Assembly (NCBI GenBank): GCA_036924085.1
Contig: JAVGWX010000012.1
Location: 33,496,119 to 33,560,118 of the forward strand
Length of the DNA stretch: 64,000 nt
Direction of reading: 5' to 3'
Origin: Ariolimax columbianus
Taxonomy: Eukaryota; Mollusca; Gastropoda; Stylommatophora; Arionidae
The notes under the pieces were generated by a model. The model was not told the DNA's origin. It saw nothing but the letters and a program-made list of their open reading frames with translations, and made no database searches. Of the stretch, positions 44,460 through 55,235 are shown piece by piece (the stretch's first letter is position 1; every line of letters starts with the position of its first letter). A program made the position numbers and the translations under genes.

Positions 44460-45432
44460 CAGTTTTACATGACACAACCACGAGAAGACACAGTCATCAG
44501 TTCTAGAGACAGTCACGAGAAGACACAGTCATTAGTTCTAGAGACAGTCACGAGAAAACACAGTCATTAGTTCCAGAGACAGTCACGAGACGACACAGTC
44601 ATTAGTTCTAGAGACAGTCACGAGCATACATAGTTTTTAGTTCTAGAGACAGTCACGAGACGACACAGGAATTATTTCTAGAGACAGTCACAAGAAGACA
44701 CAGTCACTAGTTTTAGAGACAGTCACGAGAAGACACAGTCATTAGCTCTAGAGACAGTCACGAGAATACACAGTCATTAGTTACAGAGACAGTCACGAAA
44801 CGACACAGTCATTAGGTCTAGAGACAGTCACGAGAAGACACAGTCATTAGTTCTAGAGACAGTCACGAGAAGACACAGTCATTAGTTCTAGCGACAGTCA
44901 CGAGACTACACAGTCATTAGTTCTAGAGACAGTCACGAGACGACACAGTCATTAGTTCTAGAGACAGTCACGAGAAGACACAGTCATTAGTTCTAGAGAC
45001 AGTCACGAGAAGACACAGTCATTAGTTCTAGAGACAGTCACGAGACGACACAGTCATTAGTTCTAGAGACAGTCACGAGAAGACACATTCATTAGTTCTA
45101 GAGGCAGTCACGAGAAGACACAGTCATTAGTTCTAGAGACAGTCACGAGACGACACAGTCTTTAGTTCTAGAGACAGTCACGAGAAGACACATTCATTAG
45201 TTCTAGAGGCAGTCACGAGAAGACACATTCATTAGTTCTAGAGACAGTCACGAGACGACACAGTCATTAGTTCTAGAGACAGTCACGAGAAGACACAGTC
45301 ATTAGTTCTAGAGACAGTCAGGAGAGGACACAGTCATTAGTTCTAAAGACAGTCACGAGAGGACACAGTCATTAGTTCTAGAGACAGTCACGAGACGACA
45401 CAGTCATTAGTTCTAGAGACTGTCGCGAGAAG
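44460..45432 (+). repeat. 35-bp minisatellite, about 27 copies
   Basis: Unit AGTTCTAGAGACAGTCACGA plus GAAGACACAGTCATT. GAAGAC and GACGAC variants recur along the array, which suggests repeated block copying. Confidence 0.95.
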
Positions 45433-45514
45433 CTGATCCCGTCATTTAACGGCATAAGTGGAAAGAACTAATGAACTAACTAAAAAAGGGATGTACTGAG
45501 GCATCAGCTCTGAC

Positions 45515-45622
45515 ACGCTGAATTCGGATGCACTATGCCGACAGGAGCAAAATAAAAACCGCAGTGTAATGCACGCCGCCTTGGGGATTTGTAAAATAAG
45601 GCGAACGCCCCAAATAAACAAA
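45515..45622 (+). mobile_element. SINE family B, 3' half
   Basis: GAATTCGGATGCACTATGCC, ACAGGAGCAAAATAAAAACC and CGCCTTGGGGATTTGTAAAA, ending AAGGCGAACGCCC. Confidence 0.82.
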
Positions 45623-45639
45623 ATCTGCTCTATCAGTCA

Positions 45640-46045
45640 CCAAAGGTCTTCAACACATACACGCCCTACTTTCATAAACTCTGCGTTCCAGCTCTGTTCA
45701 TCTTTTCCCTGTTTCGTGTATGTTTCCCAGCGTGACCAGCACAGTAGATCCATGTCAACCCCTGGAGGCTTGAAGCCTCACAGCTGCAATCCACTCGTAC
45801 CTAATCCTCCCTCCTGCACCTTCTGAAGTACGGCTTGCGCGTCTGTCACGATGACTGCCATTGTTAAAGAAGTCTCGGATGTCCATCTCAGTTCTGAGGT
45901 CACTGTTTCCATCTGCATTCTCAAACTAGAGGTTGTTGACATGTATACCTCACTGCGCTCGTCAATGACCTGCCATCTCACTCTAGTCAAGAAGTCCCAG
46001 CCTGATGTCCCACTGCGCAGCACTGATCCGTCGATCTATATGATG
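45640..46045 (-). pseudogene. LINE RNase H domain fragment
   Basis: Minus strand reads YIDGSVLRSGTSGWDFLT, STTSSLRMQMETV and MAVIVTDAQAVLQKV, giving the acidic residues D, E and D in the RNase H order. A SCEASRG-like frame-broken continuation follows. It lies between a SINE B end and a SINE C tail fragment (46050-46090, AAACTTACTCACTCTGTGAG). Confidence 0.75.
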
Positions 46046-46189
46046 GTGTAAACTTACTCACTCTGTGAGCATTAAACAACAACAGTTCCCTTTCCCATAT
46101 GTGTTTGGTCTGCCTGTATCTTTCTTGCATGTGGATTTCCAGAATAGAAACGGCCTTGTAATACGATCAGTTGGTTTCCTTCACGTGTA

Positions 46190-46545
46190 TGGCTTGGCTT
46201 GGCTTCGTTCGTTCTCAATCTCCCGATACCAAACCCTGAAAGGGCTTAAGTAACAGCATTTAGTCCAGAGAACGGAATGCGTTGTGTCGTAGTTTACAGC
46301 TTGACTGCGATATTTGCACCTTTCGGTCCAACACATCCGAAGCATTTTTTGAGTACCGGGTTAGCATTCCCTCTTCGATCCCTTCTCCTTAGCCAATCTG
46401 CCCTGCTGCACCCTGTTATCCAGGATCACCGCGTGGAGGTGTAGAAGGGTCTTGGCAGCTCTGGTTCGCTGGCCCTGACGCTAACGGTCAGCTATGGGTC
46501 GCTGACCATTGCAGCTCATACGCTGCTCTTCATCTTGATCCCAAA
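46190..46545 (-). mobile_element. SINE family A, nearly full copy
   Basis: Minus strand from GGGATCAAGATGAAGAGCAG to GAGAACGAACGAAGCCAAGC, with all internal blocks. Confidence 0.9.
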
Positions 46546-46699
46546 TTACGTGTATAATATCCAACGTCTTCTACTCGCCTCATGTTTCCTTGGATCTGTC
46601 TGGATCTTTCTAACAGTTCCATATTCGCGATCTTGCAATATTTATATAATTTGTTTGGGTATAGAGTTTCTACACGTTGATGTCGGGGAACTGAGACGC

Positions 46700-47022
46700 T
46701 AGACCGGTCAGGCACAGCATACTGACCAGAACGTCGCGTCAGGGTCAGGCACAATATACTGACCAGTAGTGTTTCCTGGAAACAGGCTTTTTTCAAGGCA
46801 GTCTGGCTTACGAGATATGAATCGATGTGATCGCCGTAGTACTGAGCGTCACGCAGATGAAGCCAAGCATAGCACAACTGTCAGGAGGACCGCAGTCCAC
46901 CTTCATCAGCACGCCCGGGATGTGACGAAAGCTTCTACAAACCGAAACGTAAAGTCAATGTCAGGGCGAACAAAAGAGTAAACTTACTCAATGTGAGCAT
47001 TAAACAACAACAACAACACCAG
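46700..47022 (+). mobile_element. SINE family C, full copy with (AAC)n tail
   Basis: Two GTCAGGCACA(G/A)(C/T)ATACTGACC units at its head, then CCTGGAAACAGGCTTTTTTC, CAGTCTGGCTTACGAGATAT, GATCGCCGTAGTACTGAGCG, CAGGGCGAACAAAAGAGTAA, ACTTACTCAATGTGAGCATT and AACAACAACAAC. This copy shows the family's orientation. Confidence 0.85.
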
Positions 47023-47595
47023 GTATAGGTAGCCGGCCGTATGCACAGCCCTCCTTAGTGACCTCTGACGACATTCTTGAAAGGTTTAAATGGTTATTAT
47101 TCTTTACTCCCCTTTTGGACTCGGTCAACACTCTGGCGTTTTTTACCAATGTTGCAAGTATGCGTGTACTTCTTCTTCTTATTATTATTATTGTTATTAT
47201 TATTATTCGTTAAACTTCAGACTTCGACTTTAGTAAATCCTCCCCCCCCCCCCACTCCCCCCTCCCCAAATCAAATCAAGCTGTCAAGTTAAGTCAAATC
47301 AAGTCAAGTCAAAACAAGTCAAGTTAAGTCAAATCAAGTAAAGTTGAATTAACTCTAATTAAGTCAAGTTAAGTCAAATCAAGTCAAGTTGAAAAAACTG
47401 TTATCAAGTCAAATCAACAAAATCAATAATAAAATCACTTTCATCAGTATTGCTGTTGTATGATGTGTTGTTGTTGTTTTTTTTTTGGGCCTCCAAATCC
47501 TTAATTAGTAATGGACAGATGTGACATGTTGAGGGTGACCAACGATCACCTCTTGGAGGACGGCTGCAAATAGATGAACTGACGATGCACAGATT
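47023..47595. other. Low-complexity stretch: ATT repeats, C-run, AAGTCAAGTC repeats
   Basis: (CTT/ATT)n at 47170-47210, a short family G end (AAACTTCAGACTTCGACTTT) at 47213, a C-run at 47243-47255, then about 120 bp of degenerate TCAAGTCAAG repeats. No gene. Confidence 0.6.
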
Positions 47596-47599
47596 GCAA

Positions 47600-48255
47600 A
47601 GATCTTCAAGGTCAGACATTCAGTGTATACCTCCCACTGCATGGTTGAAGGCAATGGAGCTGCAGACAGACTTGCAAAGCCTGAAGTAGCCTAATCACAA
47701 ACGGATCATAGCGTCGCGTGTAATGAGGCACATACCACAATTAAAGCCAATTTCATGGTGGAAGGTGCTTATTAGCACCCAACTTCCGAAAAGAAGACAA
47801 TGACCTTGATTTAACTAGAGAAGGGCAAGGCGTCATCTTCAGGCTGAAAACTGGGCACAATAGTATCAAGGGTCATCTTTATAACACAATGAAGATCAGA
47901 GCAGAGGGCATGTGTCCATGTGGGGATCATATTGTGACTGAAACACATCCTATAAAGATACAATTTCACACTGGAAGTGAGAGATATAACAAGCAGAAGA
48001 AGAAGAAGGGGAGCAGGTGGGAGAAGAAGAAGAAGAAGGAAAAGGAAAAGAAGAAGAAGAAGAAGAAGAAGAAGAAGAAGAGTAGCAGGTGGGAGGAGAA
48101 GAAGAAGAAGAAGAAGAAGAAGAAGAAGAAGAAGAAGAAGAAGAAGAAGAAGAAGAAGAAGAAGCAGAAGAAGAAGAAGAAGAAGAAGAAGAAGAAGAAG
48201 AAAAAGAAGAAAAAGAAGCAGCAGAAAAAGAAGACTAAGAAGAAGAAGAAGCCAG
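47600..48255 (+). mobile_element. LINE 3' end (RNase H and Cys tail) followed by (AAG)n tail
   Basis: Frames read HCMVEGNGAADRLAKPEVA, then RLKTGHNSIKGHLYNTMKIR and AEGMCPCGDHIVTETHP, the end of RNase H and the C.CG.....TEH tail motif of animal LINEs. The sequence then runs into about 260 bp of AAG with CAGGTGGGAG interruptions, consistent with a simple-repeat tail. Confidence 0.75.
47993..48255 (+). repeat. (AAG)n microsatellite
   Basis: Long AAG tract with two AGCAGGTGGGAG islands. Poly-Lys, poly-Arg and poly-Leu frames are by-products. Confidence 0.97.
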
Positions 48256-48935
48256 CAAACTGCTGGAACCATCAGTATGTATATTCTTCACAATTTACTA
48301 AGACCTATAGTTCTGCCAAGAGTGCAATGACGTCGACTCTTAACGGAACAGAACATATCCTTGATTGGCCTAACCTTCCCACCTTCCTGTCATCTTTTCG
48401 CACCCCTACCATTTGGGAACCGCTGCATATGATTCCTTGTTTGGTAGTATAACTGACAGACAAATTTACAACACCGAATTCTCTCCGCTGCGCTAGGACC
48501 CTAAAAACACTCGAAACCAGACGATCACAATTTGCTATCTGGTTTTCTTCCGTTCCGCCGCCATTGTCTACGGTAGACAACTGCGGTCAAAGAGAGATAA
48601 CTCTTTGAAGTTCTGAGTGGCATTTATCAAAGTAAACGTATCTTAGGTGTTTAACAGCGTAGCAGTAAATATTTTTCCTGTGGATCTGGGTCTTGTGCGA
48701 TCTTGTAAGACCGCTGGGGCGACGTCCGATGGTTTGTTTTACTCTTCTAACGATAGCTAAGTCTGAAGAATTACTCATCGCCAGGGAGGCTATACAAGAT
48801 ATGAAATTTTACTAGTGCTAACTGGTAGAGGGTTCTTTTACGTCAATAAAAAAAAATTCTTATCCAGGAGTCTCAAACTCACACCACTCTGAGTTCGTTT
48901 TCTGTCAAATTATTTAAGCTATGGCGGTAGGAAGC
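48256..48935. other. No gene recognised
   Basis: Minus frames at 48305-48580 and 48587-48778 lack motifs. Possibly an unplaced repeat. Confidence 0.45.
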
Positions 48936-48937
48936 CA

Positions 48938-49295
48938 ATTTAGCGGAGCAAGGGCCGCATAGTACCAAGAATTTGAAGCAAGTGTTGCACGAAGCCAAGT
49001 CAATAGTGCGAGGGCCGCATGGTACCAAGTATTTGAAGCAAAGGTTGCACGAAGCCAAGGGAATGGAGCAAGGGCTGTACGAAGTCTAGTCAATAGTGCG
49101 AGGGCCGCATGGCACCAAGTATTTTAAACAAGGGTTGCACGAAGCCAAGGGGATGGAACAAGGGCTGTATTGTGCCAAGATATTGGAACAACAACTACAT
49201 AGAAGAGGATATTGGAGCATTAACCGCAGGAAGCAAGAAAGTATATTGAAACACGGGCCCAATGGCGCAAAGATATTGGAACACATGCCACAGTA
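48938..49295 (+). repeat. 30-bp minisatellite with alternating halves (60-bp unit), about 11 basic units
   Basis: GAAGCCAAGTCAATAGTGCG with AGGGCCGCAT alternates with GGTACCAAGTATTTGAAGCA with AAGGTTGCAC; the two halves resemble each other (CCAAGT...GCA). Confidence 0.85.
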
Positions 49296-49481
49296 AGTCA
49301 AGATACGGGCCTGAGGAAGTCAAAATAGTGTAAGAATGGTCGCATGGAGAGTAGCAAGAGGAATCTTCATCGAATTGAGAAACATGCAGTTAAAAAGAAA
49401 TTAATTTAAAAAAGGAAAAATCCTCAACTCCAATGTAAAATCTGTCTTTTGGTATGCTCGTAATAATAGAGTAAAATAGGA

Positions 49482-49933
49482 CAGGGCTTCTCAAACTTTT
49501 ATGATCAGCGTTCCATTTTGGTGCAGACACATATTTTCACGATACATTAGACAATGATACAATTGGTACTAACACTATATATTTGTACCATATATACAAA
49601 AGATAATTTTACTGAAGCCTGGAAAAAAGATAAAAGCAAGTTTACCTTTAATGAGATGGATGTGATTGCTTATTCTGACACAATAACTCAAATCGTAGCT
49701 TCGTCACTGCTGATCTCATATCAATTTTGGTATTTTATCTTAAGGGGCGTCAATGTTGAAAGTGCCGCTAAGGGTGTAAGAAATGACAGAAGAGCTTTCA
49801 TCGCTAATTCCGACAGTATTGAAAATTCTGTTTTAAAACTAATTAATTTATTCTTTCTCAAATGTTACAGTGATCTCCAATAATATTTACGCGACCCTCA
49901 TAAGGGTTGCGACCCCTAGTTTGAGAAGTCCTG
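49482..49933. mobile_element. Small hAT-like non-autonomous element
   Basis: Ends are inverted: CAGGGCTTCTCAAACTTTTA at 49482 and, inverted, CAGGACTTCTCAAACTAGGG at 49933. Such CAGGG.TTCTCAAAC ends are typical of hAT elements. Flanks AAATAGGA (49474-49481) and ATAAAGGA (49934-49941) match at 6 of 8 bases, as an aged 8-bp target duplication would. The inside is AT-rich; the open frame at 49554-49883 has no hAT transposase motif. Confidence 0.75.
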
Positions 49934-49964
49934 ATAAAGGACATGCACGCCTTGGCTATGAAGA

Positions 49965-50045
49965 TAAACCCTAAGCTATCATTGTGTGAGGTCTTCCTAC
50001 AGGGCGTTTCCCACTATCACCTCTTGGAATTTTGTCAAAGTCGAT
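49965..50045 (+). repeat. Interspersed repeat, also at 28575-28645
   Basis: ATCATTGTGTGAGGTCTTCC and CCACTATCACCTCTTGGAAT match ATGTCATTGTGGGAGGTCTT and CTACTATCACCTATAGAAGA. Confidence 0.5.
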
Positions 50046-50049
50046 GGTG

Positions 50050-50053
50050 TATA

Positions 50054-50115
<62 letters not shown>
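50050..50115 (+). repeat. (CT)n microsatellite
   Basis: About 60 bp of CT. Confidence 0.97.
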
Positions 50116-50119
<4 letters not shown>

Positions 50120-50154
50120 ATATTTATAAGCTATATATATTTATATATATATTG

Positions 50155-50275
50155 CCCCAGTGGTCTGCCAGGATTTTTGTGTATGACACAGACAAGAATA
50201 GCACCACTTCCTCACAGACAGCATGTCGTTAAAGGCGACTAACTTTGTGACATGGCATAACACCGGCCATGGTTT
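50155..50275 (+). repeat. Interspersed repeat family J, copy 1
   Basis: TTTTGTGTATGACACAGACA, AGAATAGCACCACTTCCTCA and TGACATGGCATAACACCGGC match 61735-61860 in order. Confidence 0.65.
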
Positions 50276-50339
50276 TTGTTTTGTTTGTTGCTTAGATGTT
50301 TGCCTCACTAGTTTCTACTGGCGGAGGCGCGCCATTTTC

Positions 50340-50785
50340 CACCCCAAACCGTAGTCAATTGGGCGATATCAGGACGTGAGTTAGCGCAACAATATGCGTC
50401 TGACCTGCTCATATCTTGTCATGACCTGAAACAAATTTCGTTAACTCACATCCTTCTTTAAACCTCGTTGTCCAGTTCTCCACTGTTGTCTTCGACACAC
50501 TTTTGTCACGATACACTGCCTACATTCTGCGATGAATGTCAACTGGTCGACATCTTTCAGCTGTTAGAAACTGAATCCCTTCTCGTTGGTCAACTCTGGA
50601 CGGATTCCGCATCACACCCGCTATGTTTTCAACGGTTTGCTGAGGAAACTTTTAGTCGGAGGATAATGCAATTTTTCAAACTTGACGGTTGGTATGTGTT
50701 GTTTACACCAGAGTTGACATGATCATGCGCATCGTACGTGTGTTCACTTGTTGCAGTTTGGTCCGGTTTCATTCGAAGACACCTC
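50340..50785 (-). mobile_element. Mariner fragment, N-terminal half
   Basis: Minus strand: end sequence GAATGAAACCGGACCAAACT at about 50755-50775 (like 62119), then frames reading IRNPSRVDQ-, QLVDIHRRMQ- and KSVSKTTVENWTTRF-type text before losing identity at about 50345. Same family as 62109-63457. No catalytic part. Confidence 0.7.
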
Positions 50786-50793
50786 GCATTTAA

Positions 50794-50824
<31 letters not shown>

Positions 50825-51880
50825 ATATATACATTAGTTGTACGGTGTATGAATCAGCAGAACTCATTACCAATTGCGCTTTGCTCCCATGGGCGTAAAA
50901 AGTCCACTAGGATGTGTACCAGATTTTGGTTGTCTGTTTTCTATTTTGGGATAATTGCTATCCGCAAGGATCACGCCTTGTTACAGTGGAGTAACTCCGC
51001 CTTGTTGAATGATAAATTAGTAGTGAAGGGCACTTGGTTGATGGATTCATCTTTTCGTTCCAGGTGAAGTATATGGATACCAAAACAGCTGGATTTTTGT
51101 GTACAGAAAGCATGTGTCCGAGAATATGACAATACAAATGCAGTGGTTCTAACAGTGGTCATAACTAGGGTGGAAAGAACCCGTGCTTACCTTTAAAGTG
51201 AAGGTGGTTCCCATGGCAACGATTGCCGTCGGGGGCTAAAGATAACTCTTCAAGGAATAATCAGCAGCTTATGTAAGGTGGGGCGGCCAGTTCCCTTGCT
51301 TCCTGTTTATACCTTCCCCAACTCAAACGTCAGGTATGGTTTACCTTTAGATACAAATAATCTCCACATATAATTTCCCGATCGATAGGGACATGATAGC
51401 TGCTGCAGTGTATCGGAGAGAGCAGGGCGGGCTGAATGTAGCAAAACATCGTATGCAGAAAGTGACAACGTTACGTCCATTCGTGACAGATTTGTTAATG
51501 ATCCATCTGTGCAAGCATCTAGAAACGATTATTTTGGATAACTATCTTCAAACATTCTCAGAGTAGTAGTTCGTTTTTGCAGATTATTATAATCATGGCC
51601 AGTTTAAAAAAAAACAATTATTAATGTTTTAATGTTTTGTGTTTCGCTGTCCTGTTTCAATATCATTGAGTGTAGAGCTTCAGCAGTGTTGTCTAGATGG
51701 GCAAGTTTATGTCTTATAAAACCCTAGCCTTGCCAACACTCATTGTGAGACAGGTACTGCTCACGATGGTAAATTTGGTTGTAAATATACAGCTGTGGTT
51801 CCATCATTTAAACAAGTTGCGAGCACGATCAGCTCAATAAAAAACATATAATATGAAACAGAATCCAAAGAACAATTATG
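50786..51880. other. No gene recognised
   Basis: A short TA run at 50795-50830. The stretch GTGGGGCGGCCAGTTCCCTT at about 51280 may belong to an unplaced repeat. Open frames without motifs. Confidence 0.45.
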
Positions 51881-51884
51881 ATTG

Positions 51885-52447
51885 CCAACGGGTAGTCGTC
51901 TGTACAGATGTATTCTCTCTACTGCAAGCTCGTGCATGCGGTAAACTACTGTACCTTAGGAATGAAATAAGCAAGGTAGCTACCAGAAAGCGCACCATTC
52001 TTCAGTGGTTATCATCCCATTCTGGTGTACAGGGAACGAGAATGCAGAGCAGATATGTATTCAAATAAAGGAGAGGAGATTGTGAACAAGAAGACAATGA
52101 AATAACATATTTTGATAAAAAGGACTACCCAAACGGACAGAAGAAAACATAATCAACATAGCGAAGATTACTACACCCTTTACTGGCAGGGACAGACCAC
52201 AATTCTTCGCACAACAGACTTAATAATCACATGTACAAGTTTCGGCTGTCAGTTTCGCCACTGTTCTCTTGTGGGCTAAACGAACAAATTATTGATCATA
52301 TTTTTACATGGTTTCCCATGTACAGCCCAACGATTCAACCCTAAACTCCAAGACTAAAAGCCATATGGAGCTAAAGAAGAGCTCCAGCCAGCGGATTAGT
52401 TCATAGCGGGAACACGTCTGGCAGTATGAACATCCAAGATGCAAGCA

Positions 52448-52478
<31 letters not shown>

Positions 52479-52505
52479 AAGAAGAAGAAGAAGAAGAAGA
52501 AGAGG
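51885..52505 (+). mobile_element. LINE RNase H to 3' end, with (AAG)n tail
   Basis: Reads CTDVFSLLQARACGKLLYLR, ISKVATRKRTILQWLSSHSG, then shifted DHIFTWFP and WS-KEELQPAD-type text, followed by AAGAAG repeats (52447-52502). Order and tail fit the end of an RNase H LINE. Several stops. Confidence 0.75.
52447..52503 (+). repeat. (AAG)n microsatellite
   Basis: Pure AAG, about 19 units, at the end of the LINE fragment. Confidence 0.97.
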
Positions 52506-52719
52506 GAATACCGTATTTCTGTATATGCCAAATACACAGCACAAGTCCAAAGCCAGTATCACCAGACAATTTTTTCATGGAAACCCAACTGAAAAATAGA
52601 CAAAGAAAAACCAAATATCACATACAAAAGTGATCCAGAGGCTAATACAAGAAAAAAGAGGCGAAAGTAGGCGTAAATGGAAACATTTGCATACATATAC
52701 ATACTTCATTATCAGTATC

Positions 52720-52985
52720 ATCATCTGGTTGATCAAGCCTAAGACTGGTTGTAAGGTTGTCTGAGCATATCTCTTCATTTGACCCTATCCTCTGGATGAT
52801 CAGTCCTGAGACTGGTTGTAAGGTTGTCTGAGCATATCTCTTCATTTGACCCTATCCTCTGGATGATCAGTCCTGAGACTGGTTGTAAGGTTGTCTGATC
52901 ATATCTCTTCATTTGACCCTATCCTCTGGATGATCAGACTAGTTGTAAGGTTGTCTGAGCATATCTCTTCATTTGACTCTGATCT
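52720..52985 (+). repeat. 67-bp minisatellite, about 4 copies
   Basis: Unit CTGAGACTGGTTGTAAGGTT, GTCTGAGCATATCTCTTCAT, CTATCCTCTGGATGATCAGT. The last copy lacks the CCTGAG part. Confidence 0.92.
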
Positions 52986-53239
52986 TCTTCGGCTCTCTTT
53001 CACATCAGTATAGTTTGGTACTTTAATGTTTCTGCATACCTGAGATGTAAAGGTGAATTTTGGTCGCCACCTTTCTCTTTTCTTCTGGATCTTGCCCTCT
53101 AGTATCTTCTATAGCAGGCTTTCATGTCGTATATTGTGTCCCAGTCAACACAATCTTAGTTTTTTGAATAATTTTAAACATTTGTCTTTGTGCGCTTACA
53201 CAACTTAACTTCTTTATACTGGTTTAGAAGGCTCTACAG

Positions 53240-53470
53240 AGTCTGTATACAACCAGTTTATTTCACCCCACAGATACCGAACATACTGTGAGCATCCAAT
53301 CTATTTTTGAATGCATAAACTGACTCACCTTCCACTACATCCTGTGACAATGCATTCCAAGAATTCCTCACTCTCTGACTAATAAAACACTTCCTAATAT
53401 CTAATCTAGACCTGCCTTTAAACAATTTGTAGCTGTGCCCTCTTGTTCTTGTAGCCGGGACATTGTTATT
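53240..53470 (-). mobile_element. LINE C-terminal fragment (CR1/RTE-X-like end)
   Basis: Minus strand reads RTRGHSYKLFKGRSRLDIRK, CFISQRVRNSWNALSQDVVE and GESVYAFKNRLDAH, the conserved last segment (TRGH..KL.K.R......F..RVV..WN.LP..VV...S...FK..LD) after the RT of several animal LINEs. It is unbroken over about 75 residues, so relatively young. Confidence 0.85.
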
Positions 53471-54455
53471 GGATCTTCTTTCTGTCCAACTTACTCATTC
53501 CGTTCTACGGCAAAACCACATTTTAAACGCTTCCGAGCTTTTTTTCCCCTTCTTTGCTTGAGTCCGTGTGCCAGCCCCATACAGTGCAGTTGTCCGTACA
53601 TGAACAGCGATTATTCTTTTCTAAGTTCTGTTCTAATATTCTTTGAGTGTAGCGATTTCGGTTTTTCGTTAAGATCTTTTTTTGTCAATCCAATCCTTAG
53701 GCCCTACCTTAATTTTCGTCTCATTACTGACATCTTCTTTGATGGTTTATCCTAAATGTATAAACGTTGGTGATTACATTCATATGTTGCTTGGATGTTA
53801 CCAATTAATTTTGGTGCGTAATTGTTGGCAGGGGGGGGGGGGAGGTAGAGGCCAATGTATGGCCAATTAGGATTAGATTATTATTTTATTTAATATATTG
53901 ATGTTTTCAAAGATGCCCGTACTGAGTTCTTCACTCCTAAAAACAACACGCTGTCTTTATTCCTTAGCCATATAAATTCTCACACTTTTGCTGACCTCAG
54001 CAATGGTAATCACAGTTGCAGTGATGACGAGTGTTGTCTTGTCAAACTGTTTTTAAATATAAACTACAGCTGTATTTCAGTAATTGAAATAATTTTAATA
54101 TAGCACTCTGGTTTCCGGAAGTCCTGGCTACTCTCTCCCTCTTCTTATTTAAACTCTTATTCAAGAGATCATTACTTTCATGGCACCTACGTCGAAACCT
54201 TTCATTACTTTAAGTTATTTCTTAACTTAAATAACTGGACTTCATTATACTCTAAATAATCTGTATACAACCATTTTCATTTAGTTATAGCCAACCACAT
54301 TATCTTATAACGGATTACTGGTACTTGAGTTTTATGAATCAGTTATGCCAGTTTTAGTAGTTTTTACCGTTGTTGAATTTGAAAAGAATAACTAACACAC
54401 TTGAGATGCTTCTGGTCTAGCCAGTCCAGTGCTTTTATTTTTGACTTTGTTGTTG
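53471..54455. other. No gene recognised
   Basis: Intronic, AT-rich after 53880. A G-run at 53831-53840. Frame 53435-53755 has no support. Confidence 0.5.
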
Positions 54456-54790
54456 CTGCTGTTGAACGCCCACAATAAGTATGTTTATGTTGTTTTGTGG
54501 GCCCTAAAAAGCGCATTCGGTGGCGGGATACAGTAGCTTTCCTCACACTCAGAACGTGCTGATTAAGTTAATCGAGGGTACTACAGATGATGGAGATGAT
54601 TGTGCTATAACAAGCTTCATCAGCTTGAGACTCTCTGCTACGGGGATCACGTCGATCCCCACCTTGTCAGCCAGACTGAAACAGTTTGTTTCCAGGGAGA
54701 ACTACGTGGAAATAGATGGGGTGTTAGTGAGTTTACCTGATCCTGACTAAACATTGTAAGATCAGTATGTTTTGCCTAACTAGACGTTAA
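54456..54790 (-). mobile_element. SINE family C, nearly full copy
   Basis: Minus strand: AAACATACTGATCTTACAAT, CCCTGGAAACAAACTGTTTC, AGTCTGGCTGACAAGGTGGG, GATCGACGTGATCCCCGTAG and the GGGCCCACAAAACAACATAA end. Confidence 0.8.
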
Positions 54791-55231
54791 TCTCCTGTAG
54801 AACAGGCTCTTCAGACGTGGTTCTTTTTGTAAAAGAGCTTCCTTGTGCCATGAGTTGCTATCATGCTGAAATGATAAGAAACAATGGAAACTGTTCACCT
54901 TTTTGTTAATGACAATGCAGTAAGTTGTTCCGTTTCCTCAATAATGTTGCGGCATTATTATCAAACCTATTAAAATCACAATAGTGAATAGTAAAAATGT
55001 AATTAAATACAGTGTGGCACACACAAAACTTAAACTGTGACAAAGTCTTGTTGCAATGGATGCTTTTCAGACTTAATAAATTTTCATTAGTATGTTTTCC
55101 AGCTTATGAATAAATAAATTTGTTAACTGGAAACGAACTGCACCTCTGTTATTGTTAAAACAGATACAACAAAATAAAAAATTGAATTGTCGGTTGTATT
55201 ATTTGTATGTTGGAACTTGGTATTTTATTGT
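54791..55231. other. No gene recognised
   Basis: AT-rich intronic sequence next to the piggyBac insertion. Confidence 0.5.
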
Positions 55232-55235
55232 TTAA

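Noticed and set aside
47811..48452. Poly-Lys, poly-Arg and poly-Leu proteins
   Set aside because: Translation of an (AAG)n tract; not proteins.
49554..49883. Gene inside the hAT-like element
   Set aside because: No BED finger or hAT dimerisation motif; AT-rich frame within a 452-bp element.
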